Shown here: in pieces, positions 10,330 through 22,769 of the stretch
Layout: each line of letters starts with the position of its first letter
How positions within the stretch are numbered: the stretch's first letter is position 1
Source of the DNA: Acephala macrosclerotiorum
Lineage: Eukaryota > Ascomycota > Leotiomycetes > Helotiales > Mollisiaceae
Length of the DNA: 38,634 bases
Reading direction: 5' to 3'
Assembly: GCA_014904845.1 (NCBI GenBank)
Contig: MU119590.1
Location: 1-38,634, forward strand
Notes under the pieces: generated by a model
Database searches by the model: none
Seen by the model: only the letters and a program-made list of their open reading frames with translations
Told to the model about the DNA's origin: nothing
Position numbers and translations under genes: made by a program

Positions 10330-13175
10330 ATGCATCTCGTACCCAAAGAAGTCGACAAGCTGGTCATCTCCCAGCTCGGCCTCCTCGCCCAGCGACGATT
10401 AGCTAGGGGAGTGAAGCTCAATCACTCAGAAGCTTGTGTACGCCCTCTCTCCCTTTGCCCGAACACCAATACTTTAAAGCTCACAGCTAATGATATTCTC
10501 CCCCAGGCTCTAATCGCAAACAATCTGCAAGAAGTCCTCCTCCCACCCATCTTCCGACCCGACACACCTCATTAACACACGCCCCCAGGTAATCCGCGAT
10601 GGCCAACACACCGTCGCAGACCTCATGTCAATCGGCAGTACCATGCTCGGCCGCCGCCATGTTCTCCCATCAGTCTGCTCCACCTTGACAGAAATCCAAG
10701 TCGAAGGCACCTTTCCCACAGGAACCTACCTCGTCACAGTCCACCACCCCATCAGCACCGATGACGGGGACCTAGCCAAAGCCCTTTACGGCAGCTTCCT
10801 GCCAATTCCAAGTTCGGAGAGCTTTCCTATGCCGAAAGAAGAGGAATATGAGAGTACGAAACAACCGGGTGCAGTGGTAGTGGTTAAGGGGAAGGTAGTG
10901 TTAAATGAGGGGAGGAAGAGGATTAAGTTGAAGGTTACTAGTAAGGGTGATAGACCTATACAGGTATGCTATATACCCCATCCAGCAGAAAGATGAGAGA
11001 AAAGGGAAGAAGGGGAAGCTGATAATGGCAGATTGGCTCCCACTACCACTTCATCGAAACCAATCCGCAACTCTCTTTCGACCGCCTTAAATCCTACGGC
11101 TACCGTCTCGACATCGCAGCCGGCACATCTGTTCGTTTCGAGCCCGGCGACACCAAGACCGTAACATTGGTCGAAATTGCAGGGAATAAGATAATTCGTG
11201 GAGGAAATCATGTAGCGACTGGTAAAGTTGACTTCTCAAGAGCAGAAGAGATAGTGTCGAAATTGCAACAAGGAGGCTTTGCTCATGCGCCTGATCCAGC
11301 TGCAGATGAGGCGCTTGTGGCGCCGTTTGAGATGAGTAGGGAGGCGTATGCTACGATGTTTGGACCGACGACCGGGGATGTGGTTAGGTTAGGATTTACG
11401 GATTTGTGGGTTAAGGTTGAGAAGGATTTAACTTCTTATGGGGATGAATGTAAATTCGGAGGCGGTAAAACGTTGAGAGAGGGAATGGGTCAAGCTACTG
11501 GTGTTTCTGATGAGATATCTCTGGATATGGTTATCGTCAATGCCTTGATTGTGGATTGGACTGGTATCTATAAGGCGGATATCGGTGTTAAGGATGGAAA
11601 GATTGTCGGTATTGGAAAGGCGGGAAACCCGGATGTTATGGAAGGCGTTTCGCCGAATATGATTGTGGGATCTTGTACCGATGTTATTGCTGGAGAGGGG
11701 AAGATTGTTACGGCTGGTGGATTTGATACTCATATTCATTTTATCTGTCCTCAGCAGGTTTATGAGGCCATTGCTTCTGGTATTACCACAATGCTTGGTG
11801 GTGGTACTGGTCCTAGGTATGTCGATTTCTTGAATTTCCGGTTCTCTGTTGAGTCTCAACCTCGCTTGACCTCGAGTCTACGATCATTGAAGTCGGAACT
11901 GACATTCAATAGTGCTGGAACAAGCGCTACGACTTGTACGCCTGGCAAGAATTATATGCGCGAAATGCTTCAAGCATGTGACACACTACCAGTCAATCTT
12001 GGAATCACTGGCAAAGGAAACGATAGTGATCCACTGGCGCTTCGAGAGCAAGTCAACGCAGGCGCCTGTGGTCTCAAGCTTCACGAAGATTGGGGTACTA
12101 CTCCATCAGCTATCGATTCCTGTTTGACAGTTTGCGAAGAGCTCGATGTTCAATGTCTTATTCACACTGATACATTGAACGAGTCTGGCTTTGTCGAATC
12201 AACAATCGCTGCTTTCAAGGACCGAGCTATTCATACCTATCACACTGAAGGTGCAGGAGGCGGCCACGCTCCCGACATCATCAGCGTAGTCGAACACGCC
12301 AACGTCCTTCCATCATCTACCAACCCAACAAGACCATTCACCAGAAATACTCTCGACGAACATCTCGATATGTTGATGGTCTGCCACCACCTCTCCAAAA
12401 ACATCCCCGAAGATGTCGCTTTCGCCGAATCCCGTATCCGCGCAGAGACGATCGCAGCAGAAGATGTCCTCCATGACCTCGGAGCAATCAGCATGATGTC
12501 TTCCGACTCCCAAGCCATGGGCCGCTGCGGAGAAGTCATCCTCCGAACCTGGAACACGGCACACAAGAACAAGGTCCAGCGCGGAACCTTGAAAGAAGAC
12601 GAAGGCACCGGAGCCGATAACTTCAGGGCCAAGCGATATGTTAGCAAGTATACCATTAACCCTGCTATTGCTCAAGGTATGAGCCATGTGATCGGTAGTG
12701 TTGAGGTAGGCAAGCTTGCCGACCTCGTGGTCTGGGATCCTGCTTGGTTCGGCACCAAACCTTCGACAGTCATCAAAAGCGGCCTGATAGCATACGCACA
12801 AATGGTACCTCCCTCTTTCCTTTCCCCATTTCACCTTCGCTAATACAAGAACAGGGCGACCCCAACGCCTCAATCCCCACCGTCCAACCCATCATCGCCC
12901 GCCCCATGTTCGCCCCCCTCGTCCCCCGCACCTCCGTCCTCTTTGTCTCCGAAAGTTCCATCAGCTCAGGCACAATCTCTACCTACGGACTAAAGAAGCG
13001 AATCGAAGCCGTCAAGAACTGTAGGAAGATTGGGAAGAAGGATATGAAGTTTAATGATGTGATGCCGAAGATGAAGGTTGATCCTGAGAATTATAGGGTA
13101 GAAGCCGATGGAGTGCATGCTACGTGCGAGGCGGCGACGGAGTTGCCGTTGACGCAAGTTGCTTTTGTTTATTAG
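10330..13175 (+). CDS. ure1: Urease (single-chain, nickel-dependent)
   Basis: Hydrolyses urea to ammonia and carbamate in the cytosol. The gene fuses the gamma, beta and alpha parts of bacterial ureases. Exons: 10330-10437, 10507-10533, 10589-10963, 11032-11816, 11913-12804 and 12855-13175, giving 835 aa, the normal length for fungal and plant ureases. The N-terminus [20 protein letters not shown] is the gamma domain. Active-site residues by my count: His404 and His406 (HIHF), Lys487 for carbamylation (GLKLHEDWG), His516 (CLIHTD), His539 and His542 (HTYHTEG), flap Cys589-His590 (MVCHHL) and Asp630 (SMMSSDSQ). All are present, so it should be active once loaded by its accessory proteins, which are not in this window. 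Oddities: a 27-nt exon, a GTCCTC donor at 10534, and an in-frame 96-nt intron (11817-11912) without a stop. Confidence 0.97.
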
Positions 13176-13955
13176 GTGATGGGGATGGGGTATGGTGAGA
13201 AAGGGGCTAGAATGCTTCAAGCGAGCGAGGCTGTTTTGGGATGAAGGGGGGTTGATGATATCCGTATCCGTCTATATAACTTTATGAAATGAACATACTT
13301 CCAGTGCATGAGTTGGAAGGGGGGGCGTGCATGAATTACCCAGAAGAAGGATGAGGTGAAAGCTTGCCACGTGGCGTATACGTTCTTTATTCTCATTCCC
13401 TCGAAGGCGGCAACGTATTTCGAACTTTAGGTCTCTCGGATGTAAGTCCGCGACTCGGTATTGTGAAGGTACTCGATGCCAGTGTGACTCTAATGGTATC
13501 CAGCGAGTGTACTTTGTCTCCTTGTATTTGAGGAGTTCTAGACCCTTTATGTACCTTTCTTGATGAGTCCATTCTGAGCTAGGTACTTTACTTCCTCAAT
13601 TCTTGGACAAAGCTCCCTAACTCCCGCGCCCGTCGCTGTATATCTTTCATATTAAGATCGTAGATAGTATCTTTCCCCTCTGCCTGTGCCCAAATTGCCT
13701 CAGTGATTTTGAGTTATTGACCCCTGGGCAAGGAAGGGAGGGAAACAAATTCTTTGCAAGGTCGAAGAACTGAGAATGTCAAGTACATACAGGACATGTA
13801 GCGATTCCCAAAGGACGTTCATCTTCTTATTTTCATAGGTCCTAATTAATGGACTTAGCTGAGCCATTCGTGAAATCGGGACAAAGACTCACCTCGATTT
13901 GAGACGACTACGGTCACGACGATGAATTTCACTATGTTGAGAGAGCCAGCCACCT
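13176..13955. other. Convergent 3' intergenic region
   Basis: 780 bases between the ends of the urease (+) and ankyrin (-) genes. I see only short open frames and no RNA gene or repeat; the two 3' untranslated regions should lie here. Confidence 0.5.
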
Positions 13956-16404
13956 TCATAAACGCCGTTCCCATCGTCCACTAGTTTCATCCCAAAACAA
14001 ATCACCAATCCCGATGAAGTCAACATATTGCGGTCCAACCCAATCGTTTCGAAACACGAGAAACAACTCCGAATTCGACTTTAATGCCCCTACCCAGCTA
14101 CCAGGAACGGGTTGGGAAGGCCTCCCATCCTCATCGATCATAATGTCTGAGAACTTGGTTATACACCGTTCTCTCCTCCTCGAAGCTTCACATCTGTACT
14201 CTGGATGGAAATGCTCGTATTGTGGGTCACAAACATTCTTCACTTCCACACCAGTGATGCCGCTCTCCTCTTGTTGAAAATGGAGGAATATAAGCCTGCA
14301 ACATTGATATTCCTGATACACGATTCCGTCCGGGTGTCTGTCAGCCTCGTATTGCAGATATTCTGAGATCTCGATCCCATTTCTGGCGAGAAGTTTGAGC
14401 CATGAATCAACATTCAGCGGGTCTAGTCTTGCAATCTGATCAAGTGGAGTTCCTAGACCATCGCTTCTGTACAGATCCTCCGTCAACGTCAGACATCGAA
14501 TGATCCTCGTTTCGGATCCTGAGAATTTGGTCTTCTCACCAAATATCCATTGGGTTATAAGATATTGGAGAGTTGTTCCCATGTACGGCCACTTCTTACA
14601 TGTCACTGGGTCTTGTCGCATTGTTTCGTATTTTGTGAGTAACAAGTCAACACAATTCTGGAAGTCGTCAACGGTATCGTCGAGAGCCATCAGATTTTCA
14701 TAGATCAAACAGAAGCAACCTCCTGCGGTGATGAGATAACTGTCCTGCGATAGTAGATACTTCAGATTTTCGTGTGGAAGCCCTCTGTAGAGCCTGAGAG
14801 TTTCGAAATCACGAGATCGGTCGGGACAATCGAAAGGGTCCAAGGAGGCGTCTCGCACTAGCGTATCGACTATTTTGGCAATTTCTCTGCGGCTCGCCTG
14901 ATTCACATTGTGAAAATAGGCATCGCCGTCTTCCTCGCCTTCCTGCTCTTCCTCGTCGTCGTACTCTTCATATTCTTCATCCACTTCATAATCTAGGTCG
15001 TCCTCATTTCCCACGCCCGCGCTTGGATAGTCTGAGCCATATCGACCGTAGTCAAACAATTCATCGATAGCGGTATTTCCAGGATCCGATCTCTGATAGT
15101 AGTCCGCACCATTGGACAGAAGGAACTTCGCCAGATCGGAGCGGCCATGCCTACATGCGTACTACATTTCTACAAGTCAAATACCGTCAAATTTCAGAAG
15201 TAGAGCATGGTTTCTTACGTGTAGAGGCCCTCTTCCTTCTTCATCTATGTCGAAGAGCGAGGCTTCACCCTTCAAGAAAAGCTTGTGCACTCCTTCTGTA
15301 TCTCCACTCCAACAAAGATCGAAAACCAGACTATCATTAGGTCTTCGTCGAATGGTATCCAATTTCAAGGAATCGAAGGGGTTGCTGAAAGATAGTCTGA
15401 AGCCACGTCTACCAGACGAGAATCCCCAGAGAAAGTTGACCACCAGCGTTGTCCGTGTAGGTTTCGAAACAGCATCACTATCTCGATCCTCTTTGTCATC
15501 GGGGTCATATACCATCGTTGAAGAAGATTGTATGCTGAGACGGGCAAGGCCTGCGTTGATCGATGACCAGGTCGTCTTGGTTCGAACCTGAAGCCCTGAA
15601 GTTCCTGGAATTTTAGCATGAGTTGCCATAGAGTGACTGCTGCTTTCGGCTTGGACACTTTCTTTCGGATGTTGCTCTGTTGGATATGTGCTGTCTGAAA
15701 GTCTTTCCTTGTTAAGTAAAGTGGCTAGTTGCCTCTCAGTCGTTGCTGTCGACGTCGACGACATATTCGCAGATATGATATCCATTCTTCCACTTATATG
15801 ATACATCGCAGCCCTAGAAGAAGTTAGTAACACTCGAAAAATTAGCAGCCCTAAGCTTACTGCGTCCTACTAGTTTGCAGCATAGTAAGTGTACTTTTCG
15901 CACGTTCGATGAGCGTCTTCATCTTGTTGATCTTCCCTGATTTGAGGGCAATCTTAACCTGGCCCCATTTCCTCTTGATCTTTCCATGTCCTGGGCCAAC
16001 CTCTGATAAGAGCTGAGTAACCATGATGTCCAGATTGTTAATGTCTCTCTTGGCAATGTTGAGCGCATCTCTGACGAGAGCTTCTTGAACTCTATCTGTC
16101 ATCCCAGTCGACTGCTCATGCGAAATGAACCTTAGTATACTCGACAGCAATCTGAGCTCGACAGAGATACGGCCGATCTCTTCAGGGCCATCTTGCACCG
16201 ATTCCCAGAACTCGCATGCTTTCTGTACGCTGTCCGCGAGCTGACGAAATCAAAGATACAAGTTAGCCTAAACAGTTCTCCACGAAAAGCTGACTTTAAG
16301 ACATGAGAGCCACTCAGGGGTGTTGAGAAACGACTACTTACCTGAATTGCCAACGATGCGACGCTGATGACGCTCGCAGCAAGGCCTAAGGCTGCTTCTG
16401 CCAT
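13956..16404 (-). CDS. Ankyrin protein with NLR-like fungal N-terminal domain
   Basis: Four exons, 16404-16342, 16240-15861, 15813-15219 and 15161-13956, joined by introns with good signals (GTAAGT, GTAAGC and GTAAGA donors; CTAAC, CTAAC and TTGAC branches), encode 747 aa. Residues 1-120 (MAEAALGLAASVISVASLAI, then a helical segment) match the N-terminal domain found on many fungal NACHT/ankyrin proteins. A linker rich in Ser/Thr follows. About residues 320-375 hold one to two ankyrin repeats (DLCWSGDTEGVHKLFLKGEA; GPLHYACRHGRSDLAKFLLS). Next is a very acidic Asp/Glu/Tyr tract and a C-terminal region of about 300 residues, rich in Cys and Trp, that I do not recognise. No nucleotide-binding domain is present, so it is not a complete NLR. 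A role in non-self recognition or regulation is a guess from domain company only. Confidence 0.85.
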
Positions 16405-16929
16405 AGTGCAAGCAGTGTACAGCCAGCTAAATTGCAAGCAAGGCCTAGCCTAGGCAGAGTGTGGCGTGCGGCGTTGCTCTCCAGTGTTAACACAATTGGG
16501 GATGTCTATCGTAACATCCAAGATTCGAGTACAACCGGCTATTTAATGCGAGAAGTCTACGGTCTGAAAGCCGTGAGTTAGAAGCTGTTCTTGAGAAAAG
16601 ATTTGCAGTGGGCAGTGCTTCAACCTCAGCCTCCCTAGTGACAGCTGTCCCGTCACGTGGCAGGTATGCAGACAGCAAGGCTGATTCTGAGGGACTCCAA
16701 TAAAGAGCTGCAGAAAAGTGTGTCACACAAGGCTTGCATATTGGGTCTGTCGGAATGCTTTACTTCTCCTACTAACGCAATTGAGCTAGTAAGCTGGAAA
16801 TACAATTTGCGAATAGCGGGGTATCATGTGTTGGAGATACAAAGGGAAAAGCTACCAATCATAAAACCATAGCTCCTTATGCCGTCGTGATAAAGCACTT
16901 CTCAGGATAATCCACTGAGGCAAGTCAAT
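16405..16929. other. Intergenic, ankyrin gene promoter
   Basis: 525 bases between the ankyrin gene start and the stop of the Sfr1 gene. Only short open frames in several registers; no RNA gene seen. Confidence 0.5.
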
Positions 16930-17875
16930 CTAGTCCACCCATCTCTGCTGCTGCTTGTCGTAGCCAATAATCTCGAGATCAACGTTCAAAGCTCGCAGCA
17001 TCATGCCCATCGTGAATTCCTACGATAGTTTAGTAAGTTCTCACCAATGGATACACTTTGACCTACATCTTCTTGCCCAGGAAGCTCTCCGAGATCTCCA
17101 AGGCCATTGGGACGTTGTGACTTTTCATTCTCCGTCTCGGGATCAATGCCGTACTCTGCATAGATGTCCCTCTTCTCAACATCCTTTCCCTCACTATCCT
17201 CATCTTCGTCATCATCATCATCATTATTTGGTTGATCCTCCTGGTCCCAACTATTCTGGTACTCCTGCTGCCTCTTTTGCATCTCCTTCCAAGCTCTCGG
17301 TCCACCCATCCTAACAGCAATCAGTATTACCTAGCAACACGGAGGCAGATGACTTACCTATTAACCCTCTCACTAACCTTAGTGAATAGCTCCTCAGCAG
17401 CCAGCCGACTAGCACCCTTCCACTTCCCAATCAACTCCACTAACTCCCCATCAATCTGCCCCTCAGGATCCTTCTTCCTACTCTCCGTCTCAATCTTCCT
17501 CGCCTGCTCCGCAGTATCGACCTCCTCCTTCAACTCCCTCAATTCCTTCTCCAGTTCTCTCTGCGTACGAAGCAGCGGCGCAACATCAGGATCAGCATTC
17601 AACGCTGCTGCCGCAACAGGAGAGGAGAACGTCTTTAGTCGCGGTGCTCGATTCACTATCGATGGTGCTGGCAGACGTGGAGTCTTCGCAGGATTCGAGA
17701 GCAGAGAATTTGTCGTCTTGGATGCGAGAGGGATGGGTGTGGCGGCGTTGCTGTCTTCTGATGAAGTTGCTTTGCCCAGTGACTTCAAGGATGTTTTGAA
17801 GGGAGAGCGGAAGGGTTTGGAGAGGGTTTGGGAGGCGGTCTCGATTCTGCGACGCTTCGCTGCGGGTGTCGACAT
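16930..17875 (-). CDS. sfr1: Swi5-dependent recombination repair protein Sfr1/Mei5
   Basis: Sfr1/Mei5 pairs with Swi5/Sae3 to help load and stabilise Rad51 or Dmc1 on single-stranded DNA during recombination. Three exons, 17875-17358, 17310-17067 and 17019-16930, with two 47-nt introns (GTAAGT/TTAG and GTAGGT/GTAG), encode 283 aa. I chose the ATG at 17875 (MSTPAAKRRRIE); an upstream in-frame ATG at 17923 would add 16 unremarkable residues. The N-terminus is basic and Ser/Pro-rich, as usual for DNA-binding Sfr1. A coiled coil starts near residue 100 (LLRTQRELEKELRELKEEVD), followed by RLAAEELFTKVSERVNRMGG, an acidic Asp/Glu tract, and the family's C-terminal signature EFTMGMMLRALNVDLEIIGY ending QQRWVD. 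The small last exon is required for that signature. Confidence 0.9.
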
Positions 17876-18204
17876 CTTGACGGTTTGAGTGTTAGTGCTG
17901 TACAGGTGTAAGTCGTGGATCAATTCTTGGTAGCAAGCATTTCTTGATGTTGTTGGTTAAGGGAATTGGAGCTTCGCGAGATTTTGTCCGCTTGTGAAAG
18001 TGTGGGGTAGGGCGAACCCTTGTCCATCCAGAAACCGGAGACTTGGTTGCTATGAAGACTGCTCGGAATTTCTATAGACAATGGAATATTTCATTTTCGT
18101 TTATATTCTCCTCAGAAGCTTCAGATGTTTGGAGATGGAAATTGAATGAATCATGCTTCATACTTTTGTTTATTTCTACACGCTAAAGTACACCTATGCA
18201 ATAT
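17876..18204. other. Intergenic, Sfr1 promoter
   Basis: 329 bases between the Hrd3 stop and the Sfr1 start; holds the Sfr1 promoter and Hrd3 3' region. Nothing else seen. Confidence 0.5.
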
Positions 18205-20905
18205 TTAATGCCCTATTCCACCAGCAATCCATTGATTGAAGTCAGGATCACCTGGTTGAGGAAACAATCCTCTGTCTTCCTGTGGAGGCTGCTGGCCCTC
18301 GGGCACAGCACCATGTTGACCGTTGACCCCTTCCTCTTGGCGTCTATGAGCTAATTGGTGTTGCTGTCGATAATAAATCAAGAACACCAGAGCCGCAGCC
18401 AATCCAATAATCACAAAGCTTTCTAAGAGTCCATCGTCCAGAGCGTCTTCGTATAAGCCATCAGCATCTCCTCCAGGCATGGGGTCGTTGTCGGGAAGAT
18501 AGTTGTCATCGTAGTCGGCGTCGCCATAATATAGGTGGTCGTCTTTGAGAAAGTTCGAGACCCACTCCGAGAGGGACCATTGTTTCTTGGTGACTATTTT
18601 GTGTTAGCACCGCCAACAGCGTAAATGATTTCAAGGTCTTACCTGGCTCATCTTGGATGGAGTTGACCCTGCCATGGGTGAGCGTGTTCCAAGCGCTTCT
18701 GAGCCGTAATTTGAACAAGCTCAATGTGACGGGTAGGTAGGCCTCCTCGTTGGTCTCCAAAGCAAGGTCGTAGTATCTTTTTGCCAAATGAAAATCTTGA
18801 TTGAGCCCAACACCGTTCTCGTGCATCCATGCAAGATTGTAGAGTGCTTGGGCACTTTGGTGATACTCGGACGCCGCTGTGTAACATGATGCAGCCTTCT
18901 CTAAGTCTGCTTGAGTGCCAATACCTCCAAGATAGTAATCTCCCATCTTCACCAAGGAGTCGATGTTTGATTGCTTGGCTGATCTTGTCCAATATATTAG
19001 AGCAAGCGCAGCATTTTGCAGGAGAGTTGGCCGTCGTGTAGCGGTTAAAGACAGCCATGTCGGGAACGACCATCTAAACTTTTGCTGATCAAGAATGTAA
19101 GCAACATTTGCTTGGGCTCTCTCGTAACCTTGCTCGGCCGCGAACATGTTGTCGATCAATGCCAGCTCGTAGTCTCCACTCTCATAGGCTTCATTAGCCT
19201 CTGCAAAAGAGGAGAGAAGTGGTTCAGCCTTCTCGGCAACGTTTTTGTAATAAGCTGCCGCAAGTCCACAACTTCGGTCTCGGCCAATGCCCTGCTCGAT
19301 GATCTCAGCCAGGTAATAGTACGACTCGATGTGACCATATCTAGCAGCAAACTCGAAATAGCGGCTGGCTACCTGAACGTCGTTATCCCTGCCTTGGTCA
19401 AGGTATAGGGCACCCAAGGCGACCTGTGCAGGTGAGTAGTCCTGCTCTGCAGAAGCCTTGAAGTACTCTGTAGCTTTCACGGAATTCTTTGGAACACCGA
19501 GTCCTTCCAAATTCATAACTCCCAGCCCATATTGTGAACCAGCATCACCACTTTTGATACCACGCTGATACCATATCAAAGCCTTTTCATAGCTCTGCTC
19601 GACACCCTCGCCCCGCATGAACATTCGTCCTAGATATCCGGCAGCTTTAGTCGCAACCTTCTCCAAGCCCGGTTTATCGCTCTCGATGATTCTACCATCT
19701 CTCTGCCAGTAGAGTTTCGCGACCTTCATGAAATACCACTTCGCACTTTTCATGTTCCTAGCAAGACCTTTCTGCCCATCGTAGTGGATCCGGCCAAGAC
19801 TAAAGGTAGCCTTGAAGTCTCCCTTTCTCGACATCAAATCCAGGTACTCTAGTACATCGTCCAGCGCCGCATTCGCGTCCGAATTCACACCAGCCTTGTT
19901 CCTGTTGCTTCCTGCACTAGAATAGCTTGCTCCTTCCCCATAAACGCCGCCATTGTCGTCCGCATACCGATATGAATCCGGGACCCACGCCATGCCTCCC
20001 GGAGGACCTGATCGGTACCATTCAATAGCTTTGTCTGCCGCTGCTTTGTAGTGCTTGACTGCCACATTGCAATTCTGTGCAACTCCAATTCCAGCATGAT
20101 ACCGGTATGCGAGGGTCATCTCGGACTTTACACTGCCTCCTTTGGCCGCGAAGGTGTGGTATAGCAAGGCCTTGGCTTGGTCTCGTTCAACAGCGCCTCC
20201 AATTCCTGTCGCATACATGAACCCAACCATGTGCTGCGCCGAACTGTTTCCATTCAACGAAGACAATTGGTGGTAGCGTCTGAATGCTTCGGGGAAGTTC
20301 TTTGGGTGTGTGAAGTTGCCGTAGAAGTTCATCTCAGCTAGAAGGTAGATCGCATCTGGATTGTTGATCTGCGCTGCCTCCTCCAGAAGTCGCACTGCCT
20401 CAGCAATCTGCGATGGAAGCTCCTTCCGCCCATCCTCTGCTTCATCTACCGCGGGGCCTTGGATGGATAGCCGTGGGAGAAGTGCTAAGACATATTGCCC
20501 AGTTGTTCCAAGTATTCCCGAAGGTTTTCGTGCTGGTCGTGGATTCAATCGTTCGTATCGGCGGAGGAAGAAGAGAGCTTTGTCGACCTGCTCAGTGCCT
20601 TGAACCAGTCAATATGAACCCGCAGATACCCTCTTTTTGTGCTCACCATCTATGCTCGTAGAACCGTCACCACTATGTTCCCCCAAGGGTCGTTGCGGCG
20701 TTGGCGACTGAGCTGCTACCGATGGCTGCAGACTTGACTCTGTGTTAACTGTCGTCCCTGCATCATCCTCCGATGATATCTGCGCGTAGATGGGTATAGA
20801 AATCTGCAAAAATACTGTGCAAGGCGTACGGTTAGCTACGCAATTTATGTCGCGGCATCAACACTTACAAATGAAGAACCATAATGGTTTTCTCCAGTCC
20901 TTCAT
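18205..20905 (-). CDS. hrd3: ERAD ubiquitin-ligase subunit Hrd3/Sel1L
   Basis: Hrd3 is the lumenal receptor and stabiliser of the Hrd1 ubiquitin ligase in ER-associated degradation. Four exons, 20905-20869, 20814-20647, 20598-18643 and 18593-18205, with introns of 54, 48 and 49 nt, encode 849 aa. The 37-nt first exon completes a signal peptide (MKDWRKPLWFFILFLQISIP, cleavage near residue 24). Exon 3 carries many Sel1-type TPR repeats with the alanine-glycine pattern, for example AQHMVGFMYATGIGG, AAGYLGRMFMRGEGVEQSYE, SQYGLGVMNLEGLGVPKNS and ALYNLAWMHENGVGLNQDF. A single transmembrane helix lies near residues 778-796 (ESFVIIGLAAALVFLIYY), followed by a short cytosolic Gln-rich tail. The order signal peptide, Sel1 repeats, C-terminal anchor is the Hrd3 architecture, and the length matches fungal relatives. 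The two tiny 5' exons are easy to miss. Confidence 0.94.
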
Positions 20906-21291
20906 GGTGTACAAGTTTTGCGCAAGAGAAATTACTTCGTCCGAGAAGCAGTAGCAAGTGGGCAGGTCATCATCTCGTGAAACTCGCACTGATCATAACG
21001 AGAGGAGCGTCGTGGCTCTTGGTTTGTAAAGTCATGCAAGCTGATGGCCTCAAAAGGACAGGACAGCTTGCTCAATCGGCGGTCGCGTGCGAACGCCGAC
21101 GGAACAAATATCCAACTTCGACAACCTTAGTCAACTTCTTTCAATCTTTGTTTCTCAAACGTTAATTTTCACTTTCACAATGTCCAGATCAAGCATTGAT
21201 CTCGAGAGATTTCTAGAATTATTTATAAGTATCTCTCTGACGCAGCAGAGGTTGCAGAGATTTGCGCCACGAGACTGCCCCACTTTTCCAT
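20906..21291. other. Intergenic, Hrd3 promoter
   Basis: 386 bases between the Hrd3 start and the stop of the WD40 gene. Short open frames only. Confidence 0.5.
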
Positions 21292-22769
21292 TCATGTCCC
21301 TCTCCAGGCTTGGATCTGTCCATCTTCACCACAAGTTAATACGGTCTGATGCTATATTTCTGTTAGCGGGATTGATTAAATAGATCGAAGCGTTCATACC
21401 GAGTCCAGAAAACAATACGATCGAACAATCTCCGATCCGTGAGCTCCTGGTAATGTGACCTTTGTCTCTGGTGAGAATGACCAAGGAGAACTGTTCTTCA
21501 GCTGTACAAGATCAAAGCTCTGCTTACTATAGGGAAATTAGAATTTGATGTCTTCCAAAGTATATCAAGATGTGAAAAATGCTTACCTGTGAGTTCCAAT
21601 GCCAGCTACAGCGCCACCATCTGGTCGCCTCAAAACATTCGCAGCATACTCCCCTCCCAACTTCTCTCTCAAATCGCCAAAGTGAACTGGAGGTGACTCC
21701 TTTACTCCTTCTTCTGGATTCGTAATAAGCTCATACATCGAGAACTTCTCATCATGGGAGAGAGCAAATATATCCGTCTCGCTAAGAAAGTTCGCATGAT
21801 GTATCGATGAACCATGGTTGATCGTTTGATGTAGAGCTTCTTCTTCATCCTTGATGGTGGTGTTGTAGATATTGACCAAGCCGTCAGTTGAGCCCGAAAG
21901 CAGAATTTGAGGTTGGGCAGGATGGAATTGCAGCTGGTTGCACGGGTCAGATTAGCTTTTTCGGTGGGAGGCGATCGGTGGCATACTTCTGTAACATCGT
22001 CACTGTGACTCTCAACGTATTGGACCATTAGTGCCCCCAGATTCCGTGTATCCCTGTATATGTTAACATAACTTTGACAATCAATTAGTAGGTACTTACC
22101 ATATTGAGATGGTTGCTTGATGATTCGTTAACTCCGTGCCTGCTGCTAAAGCGTAGGGGTACGAGCATGCGAGTGACAATATGGGAGCATTATGTTCTAT
22201 TCAGGTTGTTAGACTAGGCTTTAAGTAAAATTCTCTCCTTTCATAGTGAAACTAAAATTTCCCGTTACTCGAAGTTTGGAAGACTCGAGAGATTCAGAGC
22301 ATGACCTTGACTCGAGCTAGACTTAGACCAGATATCAATTCGCAAGATGGAAAGCGAGAAATTAATAACAACAGCGGTTTTGCTCATAGGATATAAAATT
22401 TTCAAAAGATTTGCGAACAGACCTCATTCAAGAAATCGGAGAAAGAAAGTCCACAAACTCACCACTTCTACACTCTCCAACTCTCGCGCCTGTCCTCGGA
22501 TCAATCAAACAAACCCTTCCATCTCTCCCCGCCGTAATTACGACAGTCGCACCTCCCTCTCCCTCAACCACCTTCAAGCAAGTAACATCCTCATTGACCC
22601 TCCGAATCGAATTCAAGGGCGTTCCACTCAGCGCCAATGGGTTTAGCAAGCGCAAAGAATCATCAGAAGAGATAGCGGCGAGACCAGCAGCGCAGGGAAC
22701 AATGTCGTATAAGTAAGTGTTATCTGGGGACGTGATTTGAAAGGAGTCGATGGCGTTTAGGGAATACAT
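21292..22769 (-). CDS. WD40 repeat protein, WDR89 type
   Basis: A beta-propeller protein resembling WDR89; the family's molecular role is poorly defined. Six exons, 22769-22463, 22196-22100, 22053-21987, 21933-21587, 21526-21400 and 21351-21292, encode 334 aa with every phase matching. WD-type motifs include GRDGRVCLIDPRTG, ATISIWDTRN, SGSTDGLVNIYN and, in the 60-nt last exon, CGEDGQIQAW. The stretch YVESHSDDVTELQFHPAQPQ, formed across an exon junction, is characteristic of this family. The first intron (22197-22462) is 266 nt, far longer than the others (46-60 nt) and AT-rich; it could hide another exon or an insertion, though the phase-1 junction works without one. The protein is slightly short for the family, as only about six blades can be drawn. 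Confidence 0.87.

Noticed and set aside
11428..12873. Three - strand frames of 138-186 codons
   Set aside because: All are antisense shadows of the urease coding sequence.
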